NCBI RefSeq assembly: GCF_041296385.1
Contig: NC_091017.1
Location: 79,537,055 to 79,601,054, forward strand
Length of the DNA: 64,000 nt
Source of the DNA: Aphelocoma coerulescens
Lineage: Eukaryota; Chordata; Aves; Passeriformes; Corvidae
Direction of reading: 5' to 3'
Program-made: the position numbers and the translations under genes
Shown: positions 25,783-36,700 of the stretch, piece after piece
Layout of the letters: the number at the start of each line of letters is the position of its first letter
How positions within the stretch are numbered: the first letter of the stretch is position 1
The notes under the pieces: generated by a model
Database searches by the model: none
The model's input: the letters and a program-made list of their open reading frames with translations, nothing else
What the model was told of the DNA's origin: nothing

Positions 25783-25908
25783 GCCGAGTAAGAGCTGAAG
25801 CTGCCGAGGTAAAAGCTGAAGCTGCCGAGGTAAAAGCTGAAGCTGCCGAGTAAGAGCTGAAGCTGCCGAGTCAGAGCTGAAGCTGCCGAGTCAGAGCTGA
25901 AGCTGCCG
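25783..25908 (+). repeat. 20-bp tandem repeat inside the LTR
   Basis: About six copies of a 20-21 bp unit, GCCGAGTAAGAGCTGAAGCT with variants 'gaggtaaaag' and 'gagtcagag'. It sits downstream of the predicted LTR start site, so it would be transcribed. The 'ag-gtaa' and 'ag-taag' variants resemble splice donors. Confidence 0.85.
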
Positions 25909-27483
25909 CGGCGCTGCGCGGAGCCGGCGGAGCCTCCCTGCAGCCAGCACAGCTCGTGCCGAACCGAAGGTGACACCATGCAGCCAGCAGCATAAAGGAA
26001 GCGAGGCTTTCTCCAGTGTAAAGCCTGAGCAAGATCAGCTCCTTGACGTGGCGACTCCAAGGTCAGAGAGAAAGGGAAGGATGGGATCACACGGGACAAA
26101 GCTATAAATGGCGGCGGGGAAAAGAGGGCGGAGGCGCTTCCAGCGCGGAGCTTGAAAATGCTTCTTGCAAGCCGTGGTAAAAACTGTAATATCATAAACT
26201 GTTTTTCTCTGTAATTCATCTAAAGTACATGGGGAGACAGAAAATCCACGCGCGCCCTGTGAAGATAAGAGAATGCCTATGCCAGGCCATATAGAAGCGG
26301 TTAAAGCCTTCTAGAGATTTTTGAAGAAGAGAGCTTTTGTTTCTAGGCTAGAATAACTCATCCTTAAAAGACTGAAACCCTATGTTATTATGGCCCATGA
26401 CAGAAGTGTGAAAAGACTGTGAGATTTCATGGGAGAGATGTTTTTCCACCTCAGCAGACTGGTTTTTTTCCAGGCGGACTTTTGCTGGTGACAGTTTGGA
26501 AACCACATTAAAGCAGAAGAAACTCTTTTTCCTTAAATATTGCAGAGACTTTAAAGAATTGCAATAATGACCAAATCCCATGCCTTGTTATCCCTAGTGC
26601 GGGTCAGTGGGAAGGAGGGAGGTGCTGGGAGAGAAAGATGTTTGAAAGTTTGCTTTAATTTCTTATTACCTTTTTCACTTCTCATTCTGTAACTAATAAA
26701 CTTTCTTTATATTGTAACTGCTTAAGTGTGGGCCTGTCTTGCCTTGCAGTCTTTTCTGTTTTCCTCAATAACCCTTATTTCCCCTTATGCAAATAATTAG
26801 ATTTCACGTGCTTGGTGCTTAACTGTGCGTCAAACCACGACACTTTGATATCCCTGTTTTCTTCTCCCATTGCTGCTTTCTCTGCTTCTTTTCCCCATTA
26901 ACAGCAACACAGAGGTGCCAACCACCTTTCTCGTGACCTTCCTGTGTTTTATATTCACACATCAAATGTTTGAGGAGGGAGGGAGGCAAAGGTGTTTTGT
27001 GGTTTCTGTCTCATGGATGGGATTCTCTCCAGTGGTTTTGATACACAGACTTGAGCCAATCGATTTCTGGCTGTGTTTCCCCCCTGAGCCTCCCTCCTGC
27101 TGCACTGAATTGGTTTTCATGTGCAGATTGTAATGATACCAGCACTGTGTGTGCACAAGCATCCACAAGATTAATTTGCAGAACTGCAATGCAGGTAGCA
27201 TCGAGGTTGTTCAAAAGAAAAAAAAGAAAAAAAATCAGGGCTGTTGAATTGTGAGGACCACATCATGCCCAAGATCCCGAGGAGTATGCGAGTGGAACAA
27301 AGAGGGGAGGAAATTCGTTGCTCCATGAACCAAATCTGGGACACCAAATTTTTTAAACTGTATCCCCCAAGCTTGTACAGGTCCATCTCTTCAGCATTTT
27401 GTTAGGGAACCTTGTGGGCTGCATTGCTTCTGCCTGAAGCTGAGGGCTCAGTTTAAACTTTGAGTTTAAAACTGTTTAAACCG

Positions 27484-27716
27484 AGAGAGGGCAGGGTTAG
27501 ATTGAATATTGGGAAGAAATTCTTCCCTGTGAGGGTGGGGAGGCCCTGGCACAGGGTGCCCAGAGCAGCTGCCCCATCCCTGAAAGTGTCCAAGGCCAGG
27601 CTAGATGGGGCTTGGAGAAACTTGGTCTAGTGGAAGGTATCTGCCCATGGCAGGGGGTGGAATGAGATGATCTTTAAGGTCCGTTCTAACCCAAGCCATT
27701 CCTTGATTTTATGATG
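27484..27716 (+). repeat. CR1 LINE 3' end
   Basis: Plus-orientation terminus: 'gggcagggttagattgaata', 'aggccctggcacagggtgcc', 'cttggtctagtggaaggtat', ending 'ccattccttgattttatga'. A short gap near 27570 removes 'tgtggctg'. Confidence 0.9.
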
Positions 27717-27775
27717 GCTCTAGGCCTTGACAGTGTTGACAGATCTCCACATTGTTTCTGAAAGCTGGAGATGAG

Positions 27776-28624
27776 TGTCTTAGGTTACAAAGTAAGATGT
27801 AACCTGTCAGGGTCCCTCCCCCCCACCATGTAGCCCTGGGAGAGGGGCCCTGGGGGGAGGCACGGGGTTCCCCTGCCCCTGGTCAGCCTCGTTCCCCGTT
27901 GGTGGTTTTGTGTTCCCCTGCGTGGGCAAGGACCCTCGGGTCCCGGGATTGAGCAGTTCCTCGGCAGAGCCCCGGCCATGCGGCTGGGGAAATAAACATC
28001 TCTGAAACATCTATCAAGAATCGGCCCATATATATTTCTTTCCCACCGGCTGCCTTGTTTGATACGCGTGTTACAGTAATCCCCACTGTAACAGTAACCA
28101 AAACTATGTAGCCTGTCATCATCTGTTAAAACCAGGTGGGGCCGTGTTCTTTGTCTCTTCCATGACACATCCCTGATAACTCCCTCTGTAGAGAAATCTT
28201 CTGTTTATGGGCCATCCAGCCTCACTGCGTGACTCATAAAATTACATTATCCCTTTGTGAGATGCTCTGACCAAGGAGACAAACTAAGCATTCCTACCTG
28301 GATATAATCTGAGGTTTGGAACACCACAGGCAGCCCTTACCTACTGGATTCCCAGAGGACAAGAACTAGATAACCACCACTGGACCTTCAGAGGAAGACC
28401 AGACCCTTCTACAGGATCACCACTTCATCAGAACCACATCCACCACTTCAGGAGGACTGCAGCCACCATTTAATCGGACTGCTACCACCACCCTGCCCAA
28501 CAGGGTGTCAGGTTGTACTCTGACTCTGTCAGTGTTTCTGTACTACTGTATTTATTTTTAATTTTCCTATTAAATTGTAAATTCTGATTTCTATCTCTCA
28601 CTGGTTTCCTTTCAAACTAGTACA
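27776..28624 (+). mobile_element. Solo LTR, same ERVL-like family as 18009, with nested insertion
   Basis: The outer element starts TGTCTTAGGTTACAA and ends TTCAAACTAGTACA, like the copy at 18009. The direct repeat ATGAG flanks it (27771-27775 and 28625-28629). Without the nested ERVK LTR (289 bp plus 6 bp duplication) it is about 554 bp, close to the other copy. No internal coding region remains. Confidence 0.92.
27805..28093 (-). mobile_element. Nested ERVK solo LTR, antisense
   Basis: A 289 bp element with TGTCAGGG... and ...CTGTAACA termini is inserted in the outer LTR. The 6-bp duplication GTAACC lies at 27799-27804 and 28094-28099, as expected for ERVK. Comparison with the copy at 33465, which reads in the opposite direction, shows this is the same family. 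I assign the minus strand only because the copy at 33465 runs opposite; sense cannot be fixed from ends alone. An 'aataaa' is present near 27992 on the plus strand, which would instead favour plus as sense. Confidence 0.8.
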
Positions 28625-28672
28625 ATGAGAAGCCAAATGTTCCAGCCTATTATTGTCTTGATTAGATAAAAT

Positions 28673-28960
28673 CAATCATAGAAGCACAGAATGAGCTGGA
28701 AGGAATCCATCAGGATCATCGAGTCCAACCCCTGGCTCTGCACAGGACACCCCAACAATCCCACCTTGTGCCAGAGAGCATTATCCAAATGCTCTTAGAG
28801 CTCTGGCAGCCTTGGGGCTATGACCATTCCTAGGGGAGCCTGTTCAATGCCCAACCACCCTTTGGATGAAGAACCTTTTCCTGATACCCACCTAAATCTG
28901 CCCTGACACAGCTCTAGTCATTCTCTCGGGTCCTGTCACTGGTCACAGAGAGATGAGATA
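28673..28960 (-). repeat. Older CR1 fragment, antisense
   Basis: Plus strand: 'aatcatagaagcacagaatg', 'atcatcgagtccaacccctg', 'ctctgcacaggacaccccaa', 'ttggggctatgaccattcct', 'aagaaccttttcctgatacc'. This is the antisense of an older CR1 subfamily distinct from the common 3' pieces. Confidence 0.85.
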
Positions 28961-29413
28961 AAATATCCTATTTCCTGCCTTAAATGACTGCATGTTGTTC
29001 CTCACCATGTTTCACTCAAGCCCAGTATGTAAATCATCTCTAATCACTGGTGGGTTACAGGGAGGGCACAATTACATCATGAAAATATGCCACAATTCCA
29101 AAGCAGGTCCTTGTTCTGAGTCAGAGAAAACATTACAACCGCTGCTAGAGAGAACTACTGAAAATCCCTCAAAAAGTCTAGTCAATCAAAATGTTCTGTT
29201 TCTATTTTGACTGTTTTCTTTTCCAGTACATAAGAGACTGAAGTAAGAAGCCCTTCTAAAATGAAAAGGCCTCACTCTTAAAACATTAAAATATTTTGGT
29301 TTGATACCTTTAGAACACTTGTGAGCCCTTTAGAATTTTTTTCAAGCTGTGCTTTACTTAAATCTTCAGTCTCAGGGAAGCTCAACTCTTTGATCTGCCT
29401 CAGTAAATTGAAT

Positions 29414-29755
29414 TATAGAATCACAGAATGATTTGAGTTGGAAGGGACCTTAAAGATCACCCAGTTCCAACCCCTGCCATAGGCAGAGACACTTTCCACT
29501 AGACCAGGTTGCTCCAAGTCCCGTCCAGCTTGGCCTTGGACACTGCCAGGGATCCAGGGACAGCCACAGCTTCTCTGGGCAACCTGTGCCAGGGCCTCCC
29601 CACCCTCGCAGGGAGGAATTTCTCCCTAATATCTCATCTACACCTACGGTTGGTGTGAAACCCTTTCCCATTGTCCTGTCGCTCCATGTCCTTGTCCAAA
29701 GCCCCTCTCCAGCTCTCTTGGAGCACCTTTAGGCACTGGAAAGTGCTATAAAGTC
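29414..29755 (-). repeat. CR1 LINE fragment, antisense
   Basis: Begins 'tatagaatcacagaatgatt' and passes 'ccactagaccaggttgctcc', 'cttctctgggcaacctgtgc' and 'cctctccagctctcttggag', ending in the ORF2 tail. About 340 bp with good similarity to other copies here. Confidence 0.9.
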
Positions 29756-31148
29756 ATGAAAGGGGGGCTTCCACTGTGCTTTGGTTTCACCCTTTCTTGG
29801 TGTAAGCCCATCCTGGAGGAGAAGCACAACCACCTCTACATTAAATCACGTTTCGTTGTGAGTTATTTCGAAGTTTCCAGCTTGCTCTCTTAGAGTGAAA
29901 CACCTCCTGGATGAGTTAAATATAAGGTAAATTGTTCAGAGGCTCTGGAAACCAGGTTTTTGGGCAGCAAGGGACTTCATCTCATGCTGGTAGATGCTAA
30001 AGGTCACTTTCTGATAATATTTACACAGACTAAATGAAGCAGTTAAAATAACCAATCTGCCACTGTTATCTCTCACAAGAGACAGTCACAGCAGTGGAAA
30101 TAACTTACTCACTAGGAAAAACTCCTTGGAAGTGTCTAATTGGCTAGCTGAGGCTCTGTCTAATTGGAGTCTCTGTTTGCCCTGAAATTTGTGATGCAGC
30201 AGGAGCAAAATGCTCTTCTGAACCCTGACTCTCCAGGGCTACTCCAATGCCTTTCCCGGTTCAGGGCGTTTGGACATTCCCATACAGTGCTGGAGGCAAG
30301 AAGCTGCCTGCAGCCTTCATTTCTTGACAGATTTGCCAGAAATAGAAATACTTTCCCTGTCTCAAGCTATTTCCAACCCTCATTCCCATCCCTGACACAT
30401 CCTCACAGCTGCAGCAGGATGCAGACAGCAATTATCCAATGGACAATTCAGGAAGGGTTGAAGGGGGAAAAATGAAATTGCAAAGGTTCTCCCAGCCCAT
30501 AACCATGGGAGATGAGACACAAGGGATGAATCTTGTATGGACTGGAAATCAACAGCAAGACCCTACTGACTGAAAGAGGTTTAATTCTCCCTTCCTAGAG
30601 GAGTTGGGCAGTTGCACAGAGTGCTCCGTTTAGCTGGATACAAAACCAGCAGGAAGAAAACAGATTGGAAGCTGGCTGCCACAGTGAATTTGCCTTATGT
30701 TGCACTTATCACCCGGCTAACGCTATATAAATGGTAACATTTTATGATTTACTTATGAACAAGCCTAGGGGTGACCTCCAGCTGCAGACTCATGAAGCCA
30801 CAGTAATCACCCAGACATTTGGATACTGGTCTCTAAGAGAAAACAGAATCTGTGGACCTGACCCAAGGAAAAGTAAAGGGAGGGTTTATTTTTTGGGAGG
30901 CATGATTTCTTGGGGAAGAAGGGCAGGGATCTTTCATCATGAAGGTCATGGAAAAAGCAGTTGTGAGGAGGCACCTCAGGAATGGGGCTGGGGAGGTGAT
31001 TGGGGACCTCTGGTACATAAAGGTCAAAGAAAGGAATTGAAGGTGATATTGCTGCATGTGGGCAAAGAAAACCCCATGTGTAAGGAATGAATACATGGAG
31101 ACAATGCAATAAAGGCTGTGAAAATTCAGCTAAGTGGTAAGGGCTGAT

Positions 31149-31545
31149 GTAGAATAACAGAATGGTTGGGTTGGAAAGGACCATAAAACACCATCTTCTT
31201 CCACCCCCCTGCCAGGGAAAGGGACACCTTCCACTACCCCAGGTTGCTCCAAGCCCCATCTAGCCTGGCCTGGAACACTGCCAGGGATGCAGGGGCAGCC
31301 ACAGCATCTCTGGGCAACCTGTGCCAGGGCCTCACCATCCTCACAGGGAAGAATTTCTCCCTAACATCGCCATCTCAACCTACTGTTGTTGTAAAGCCAT
31401 TCCCCCTTGTCCTGTCAACTCCCTTCTTTGTCCAAAGTCCCTCTCCAGTTCTCCTGGAGCCTCTTTAGGCACTGAAAGGTGCTTTAAGGTCTCCCCAGAG
31501 CCTTTTCTTCTTCAGGTTGAACATCCCCCAACTCTCCCAGCCTCT
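31149..31545 (-). repeat. CR1 LINE fragment, antisense
   Basis: Begins 'tagaataacagaatggttgg' and continues through 'aagggacaccttccactacc', 'gggcaacctgtgccagggcc', 'ccctctccagttctcctgg' and 'ccttttcttcttcaggttga', ending within the ORF2 tail. It shares the 'ctactgttgttgtaaagcca' variant with the copy at 29414. Confidence 0.9.
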
Positions 31546-32305
31546 ACAAGCACTGCAACAGAAGACTTGGGTGCACCTTTCTGCCTCTCATCTTGGAGCC
31601 CCTTGGAGGTCCCAGAAAATGGCTCACCAGTAGAGTCTGCTGGGACCAGTCCTCTCTCGCCAGTGCTTCAGCACCCTCCAGAAAGCCAAAGGTAAATGTG
31701 GCAGACCTCCACCAAAGAATGAATCAGAGACTCAACCAAAACTGAGGGGTCTGAAGAAAAACTCATCAACTGAATATCCCAGACATTTACTTGGAAGTTC
31801 AGAGACTTCTCATTTGGTTTTTATTTCCTGTCCCTCCCATCAATGTGGTTGGAAGTCAAACTACATTGGGTAGTTTCTAGCCCTTGTTTTCCTTAAGACC
31901 CACCAGACTGTCCTCAAGACACACCTCATGAGTTCCTAGGAGAGGGAAGAGGAGCCATGGGTTCAGCCCTGTACCTCCTGTCCATGCTCTATTCACCCAA
32001 ATGCACCTTGTAACCAAATCTGCCTGGGATGATGACCAGGGTTGGCATCTGCTGGACCACAAGCCACTGTCTCCACTAGGCAGACCTGTTTCCCAGGGTG
32101 TCTGGTTTGATTCATGCTGACAGAGCAGATAACCGCTCTGCACTCCCCATGGACGGGGGGAAGCTGGGCTTCCAGATGATTGTTTATAGGGTACAGCATT
32201 ATTTATGTGCCCCTATTCTCTCTGTATTGCTGTCACGCCCTGAGCTGCATTTCAAAACCACAATTTAGTAGCAGTAGATCTGTGATTTCAAAGAGAATAA
32301 ATTCT

Positions 32306-32470
32306 ATGGAATGAAACGAAATGAAATTTTAAAATTTCATTTCATGAAGTGAAATTAAATTCTATGGAATTTTATGGAGTGAAATGAGATTCTAAAAAAT
32401 GAAATGAAATGAAATGAAATGAAATGAAATGAAATGAAATGAAATTTCATGGAATTAAATGAAATTAAAT
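32306..32470. repeat. (ATGAA)n microsatellite with inverted flanks
   Basis: A perfect pentanucleotide run of ATGAA/GAAAT lies at about 32397-32445. Interrupted copies extend from 32306 to 32470. The inverse motif 'aaatttcatttca' occurs at 32328-32345 and again as 'tttcatgg' at the right, so the strand could fold back on itself. Confidence 0.85.
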
Positions 32471-33119
32471 GCTGCAACTGACAGATTTTTGTTCATTTCC
32501 TTCAAAATTTTGAGAGTTCTCAGCAGCTGATTTGCTGATATTAACATCTGCAATGCTACTTCTCTGAAAAATTTAATTAATCTTATTCCACACAGGATTA
32601 AATGTCTCTCAAATTATTTATGACCTGATGAACTGTTTGCTGAACCAGTACTCACTCTCAAGGGTCAAGATTCACAGCTTACTGGCAACTCCAGTGGACA
32701 CACAGACTCCTTGTGGTTGTGCACTTGTGGCTGTAGAGAGTGTTTGGTAAATCAAATGCTTATAAATCTCTGTGGCATTTTCTCACATAACTAAATGCAT
32801 TAATGGATATTACATTGTGACATCAGCTGTGGTATTCCTTGTTTAAAACGATTAAGTATTTCACTATGAAATAAAGCTTTCCTTTCTCTTCTGTCTCTGT
32901 TTTCCAGGGTTTTCAATAAGTATTCATATTTATTTCTGCAAACTCAAATTTACTCTAAAATACACAGAAAAAAATCAATGCATTGTCAAAGCACCTAAGC
33001 ACTTACGAGAGGCAAATCAGGGGCTTATTTCAAAAGCTCTTCAAAGGAAAATGTTAATTGAATTAGTTGGAAGCCTCAAAATTAGTTAAACTTGTTCCTG
33101 TAACTAATGACATGACTAA

Positions 33120-33460
33120 TGATGCCGCCCCGCTCCCCGCACGCTCTCAGCGCGTGCTGATCGGTCGGGAGGGGCGCGGGGCGGCAGCACCCGCGGGCGG
33201 CACCGGGGCTCGCAGAGGATGCCACGGTCCGGCCGCGGCGTCAGGTGAGTGCGGCTCCGGCGGGAGGCTCCGGGGGCGGCTCGGGGCCCGAGACGTGCGG
33301 GGACTGGTCGGTATCTCCCCCCTTCCTCGGGGAACGACCAGCCCGGCGGCTCCGCCTGAGGGAGGGGACACCTCCTCGAGACCCCCGAGCAGGGCTGGGG
33401 TCCTTCAGGAGCGGATGGGCGTGGAGCATCGAGGGGCACCGGGGCGGGCACGGCGGTGGT
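33120..33460 (+). promoter_or_regulatory. CpG island, candidate promoter
   Basis: After AT-rich sequence the composition jumps to very GC- and CpG-rich for about 340 bp. GC-box-like stretches occur near 33165-33185 ('gggaggggcgcggggcggc'). No LTR termini enclose it, unlike the GC-rich block at 25.6 kb. An exon-like end with a perfect donor lies inside it at 33244/33245. It is therefore a candidate host promoter pointing right. The gene it serves is not identified. Confidence 0.6.
33200..33244 (+). other. Candidate first exon end with CAG|GTGAGT donor
   Basis: The segment ends 'ggcgtcag' before 'gtgagtgcgg', a consensus donor at 33245. An ATG at 33220 within 'gcagaggatgcc' would start a short frame (MPRSGRGV, then two bases carried over the junction). 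The upstream limit of the exon is unknown; 33200 is arbitrary. I could not find its partner exon downstream with confidence. A possible 43-nt exon at 33881-33923, ending before 'gtgagctgac', is weak. Confidence 0.35.
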
Positions 33461-33464
33461 GGTC

Positions 33465-33748
33465 TGTTGCAGTGGGGATACTGCAACACGCCTATATCAA
33501 ACCAGGAGTTCCGTGGAAAGGAATATATACGGACGGATTCCTGCTAGATGTTTCAGAGATGTTTATTTCCCCAGCCGCATGGCCGGGCTCTGCCCAGGAA
33601 CTCTTACAGTCCGCACCCGAGCTCCTTTGCCCGCGCAGGGGAACACAAACCAACCAATGGGGAACGAGGCTGACCAGGGGCAGGGAAACCCCGTGTGTCT
33701 GTGCCCTCAGGGCTCCCAGGGCTACAGGCGGGGGAGGAGACCCCAACA
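33465..33748 (+). mobile_element. ERVK solo LTR with 6-bp target duplication
   Basis: A 284 bp element, TGTTGCAG... to ...CCCCAACA, is flanked by GTGGTC at 33459-33464 and 33749-33754. Its sequence is the reverse complement of the nested LTR at 27805-28093, with the shared internal block 'ggatgtttcagagatgtttatttccccagc' split by small changes. It landed at the right edge of the CpG island. Coding sense of the LTR itself is uncertain, so the strand is nominal. Confidence 0.88.
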
Positions 33749-33754
33749 GTGGTC

Positions 33755-36700
33755 GTGTCTGGGTCGGCACGAGAAGGGCCGCCGAGCCGGGGCTCAGACG
33801 GACCAGGGATCGGCTCCCCCGGCCAGCCTTTCCCGTGAACAGCTCTGTGTTTTGGGGTGTTTGCTGCTGGTGCCTCGCCCAGAGAGACAAAGTTTGGCAC
33901 AAACACCTGTCTGGAAGTGTGAGGTGAGCTGACAGTGGGGCTGGCTCTGGTGGGCAAAGGCAGCCTTTTGTTAGTCCCGGCCCGCTTTTCATCCAAAAAT
34001 GGGAAGGAGATCCTGTGCAGTGCTTACAGAGCATGATTTTGGGGCTGAATCATTCCCAGAGATGTGTCCGGTTGAACAAGCTGCATCACAGCAACCTTCA
34101 AAGGGTCACAAGTGCTGGAATTTGGATCTTTAAAATGACAGTGCACACTGCTCGGTGGAAACACACTGGGAAGAGGGGAGTCCCCGGGGGTGTTCTGTCC
34201 TACATTCAGGGGGCAAGGGGACTTGCTTACAGGTGTGCTCCCAGAGAGCAGCCACCTGTCCCCAGCTGGGAGGGTGGGGGCTGCACATCTGCGGCAGGGC
34301 TAGTTCTAGGGACAGGTTGTGTCTTCCTAGAGGTAAGTGCTCACCTCTCTGTGGGCTTGAATACCTGCATCATCCTTTCAAAGCTGTAGCCCAGAAATGT
34401 GTGTTTTCCAGTGCTTCAGGCTCCTGGGATTGATGGATACAGGACAGGGAACACAGAGATACAAAAGGGATGGCACATGAAAAGGGAAAGCGTCTGTTTT
34501 GCTGAGGATGTTGTTATGTGGGACCTGGTCCTTTATGGGGGAAGTTTTACTGTGGATGTTGTTACAAGGTAAATGGTTCTTTATGTGAGATGTTTTATTT
34601 TCTTTCCAGAAAGTGTTTGAGGGGAGAGCTGATGTACTCCCCAAAAGTCTTGGCAAGGGCAGTTCTGGCAGTGCTAATGCAATTTTTGGCTTTAGGTATT
34701 TGTTCTGAGCTCTGCTTTGTCACACTTGTTGCAGCGTGTGCTTGCCATGAGAACTGACTGTGCCCTGAGAATTGGGTGCTTCGCAGTAACGCTTTATTGT
34801 ACCTCATGTCCAGCTCCCCCTTCTTTTATTATTCTTGCCCCTTTGCCTCTCTGGTCTGTACATCTTAAAGCATTTAGCTACGTGCTCTTCTGGCCTCTTG
34901 TGGAAAATAAATTGACAGCTACCATAAAGAGTAATTTTTTTTTTTTTGGTGCCTTGCTAGGAGTTACAAAATGTTTTTACAGCACTTATTTTATTGAGGT
35001 GGTTGGTGAATAGCAGAGCTGCTGAGCAGCCCCATTGTCCTGTGGTGCTTTTCCCTTTTTGTGCCATATGAGATGACCATGAAATAATTTAACACCATGT
35101 ATCAAACGCCTGTGGTAGCATTTGTGGGCTTGGAATGCATGTGTGGTGTAGTTCAGCTATTGCCATACCTCACGTACAATCCTGTTTCGAGCTTCTAGTT
35201 CAGGAATAACATGACTCTCTTTTTTTTTTAAATCTGTAGAATTACTGTTAATAGAGTCATAGGAATCATAGAATTCCAGAATGGTTTTGGTTAAAGGACC
35301 TTAAAGCTCATCTCATTCCACGCCCCTGCCACAGGCAGGGACACCTTCCACTAGACTAGTGTGCTCCAAGCCCCATCCAACCTGGCCTGGAACACATCCA
35401 AGGAAAACAACGTGAGTCTTTTAGGCCACAGGTGGGACACAGGGCTCAGGTGGCTCATCCAGGGAGAGGTTGCTTGGGTCCAAACCAATGTTGCTTTTCA
35501 TTTTTGAAATATTGCATTGGATTTTGTATGTCAAGTCATACCACCAGAATAGAATCAGAATAACTGAGCTTCAGGACTCTCCTCTTAATTCTTCTTATGT
35601 GTTTGGGTGATTAGAGGTACGGGAAATGCCAAATCCCAAAGCAATTATATGTTGGTAATGTTAAGTGCAACATCTTTAAAACCAAGTCATCACTGTGGGG
35701 TTTTCACGTGGGTGCATACGGTCTGAAGGCCTTGTGTCCCAAAAGCCAAAAGCAACCTGCCAAAAGCAGGCCTTCATTGTGTATCCAGGATTTCAATTTG
35801 CCATTGGATTTTCCCCTCCAATCTTCTCTCAAGTTCTTGTGCCAACGGTGATCTGACCCCAGAGCCATGCAGGGTGTCTGTTGCCTTGATAAATGTAAAT
35901 TAAATTTGCCAAGTCTGACAGGACAGCAAAAACATCCTGGGGTTTGCTTGGCCAAAGACGGAACATGAATGTGTCCGTACTGATAGTGGGCGTGAGTGCT
36001 GATAGTTTTGGGTTGTGTGGTGCCTCTAGCCCCTCAGAAGTCAGGGCAAGGCTGAAGCAAGGAGGGAAGCTGCCATTGCTGTAGGTGAGGACATGAGTAG
36101 CGGCTGTTTCAAACTGCTTAGTCCAGAATGGGGAGAACTGGAAGAACAAGTTTTCTCCTTCTTTCTGTCCATCACCAGGCAGAATGTTAAGATGCTGCTG
36201 CACTAAGCTCTTTATTTTGTGGTTTGTTTTTTTTCTTTAATTTTTTCTAAGTGTTGCAGTGAGGTGCAAGTTTCTGAGTTACACGATTTCTGACTGACGT
36301 GTCACCGAAATGTATGTGTGTGTGTACGCGCACTTTCCAGCACATCCAGATGTAATGTGGAAAGCCTAAGTGAGGATTTCCAGCCTTGACTACACAGGCC
36401 ATGACACAGGCTTCTGAAAAAGCTTAGTAGCTGAACAGTAGGTTGTTGTATCAAATTTGGAGAGGGATGTGTTTATATCTGGGGACCACTCAGTTAACTG
36501 TGTGTGAAAGTCATCCCTGAAGTAGTGAACCTGAGCAGTTTTTGATAATTCCAAGCAATATGTCTTTAAGATTTTTAATAAAATATAAATGTTTTTTTAA
36601 GAGACCTGGGTATGTTCGGGTAGCCTTATTCTCTAGACACTGCATTTGTTAGACTGGCAGAAGTGTTTTTTCACCTGAAATGGAGTTGCAATAATCAACA

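Larger units (their letters stand above)
25494..26842 (+). mobile_element. Large solo LTR (1.35 kb) with 5-bp target duplication
   Basis: The element starts TGTAGTAGGTTGA and ends TCAAACCACGACA, imperfect inverted termini typical of avian ERVL-like LTRs. CTTTG flanks it on both sides (25489-25493 and 26843-26847). Promoter signals sit within the first 75 bp: CCAAT at 25534, octamer ATTTGCAT at 25552 and TATTTAAA at 25559. A very GC-rich, CpG-rich segment follows with a 20-bp tandem repeat. An AATAAA polyadenylation signal lies near 26695. No internal region is present. The length and the extreme 5' position of the promoter are unusual for a solo LTR. Confidence 0.85.
26848..33110. other. Gene-poor sequence, no recognised gene
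   Basis: Outside the LTRs and CR1 pieces listed I see no exon or RNA gene. Longest blank gaps are 26848-27483, 28961-29413, 29756-31148 and 31546-32290. Poly-A/T and (ATGAA)n tracts are the only simple repeats. The region is a mixture of old repeats and unique AT-rich sequence. Confidence 0.55.

Noticed and set aside
25605..26219. 204-codon minus-strand frame in the GC-rich block
   Set aside because: It lies wholly inside the 25494-26842 LTR and is antisense to its promoter; the repetitive LLLGSFSFYLGS-like part is the 20-bp tandem repeat.
33067..33927. 286-codon open frame across the CpG island and LTR
   Set aside because: The frame is long because GC-rich DNA has few stop codons. It crosses an LTR insertion with a target duplication, so it cannot be an ancestral gene.
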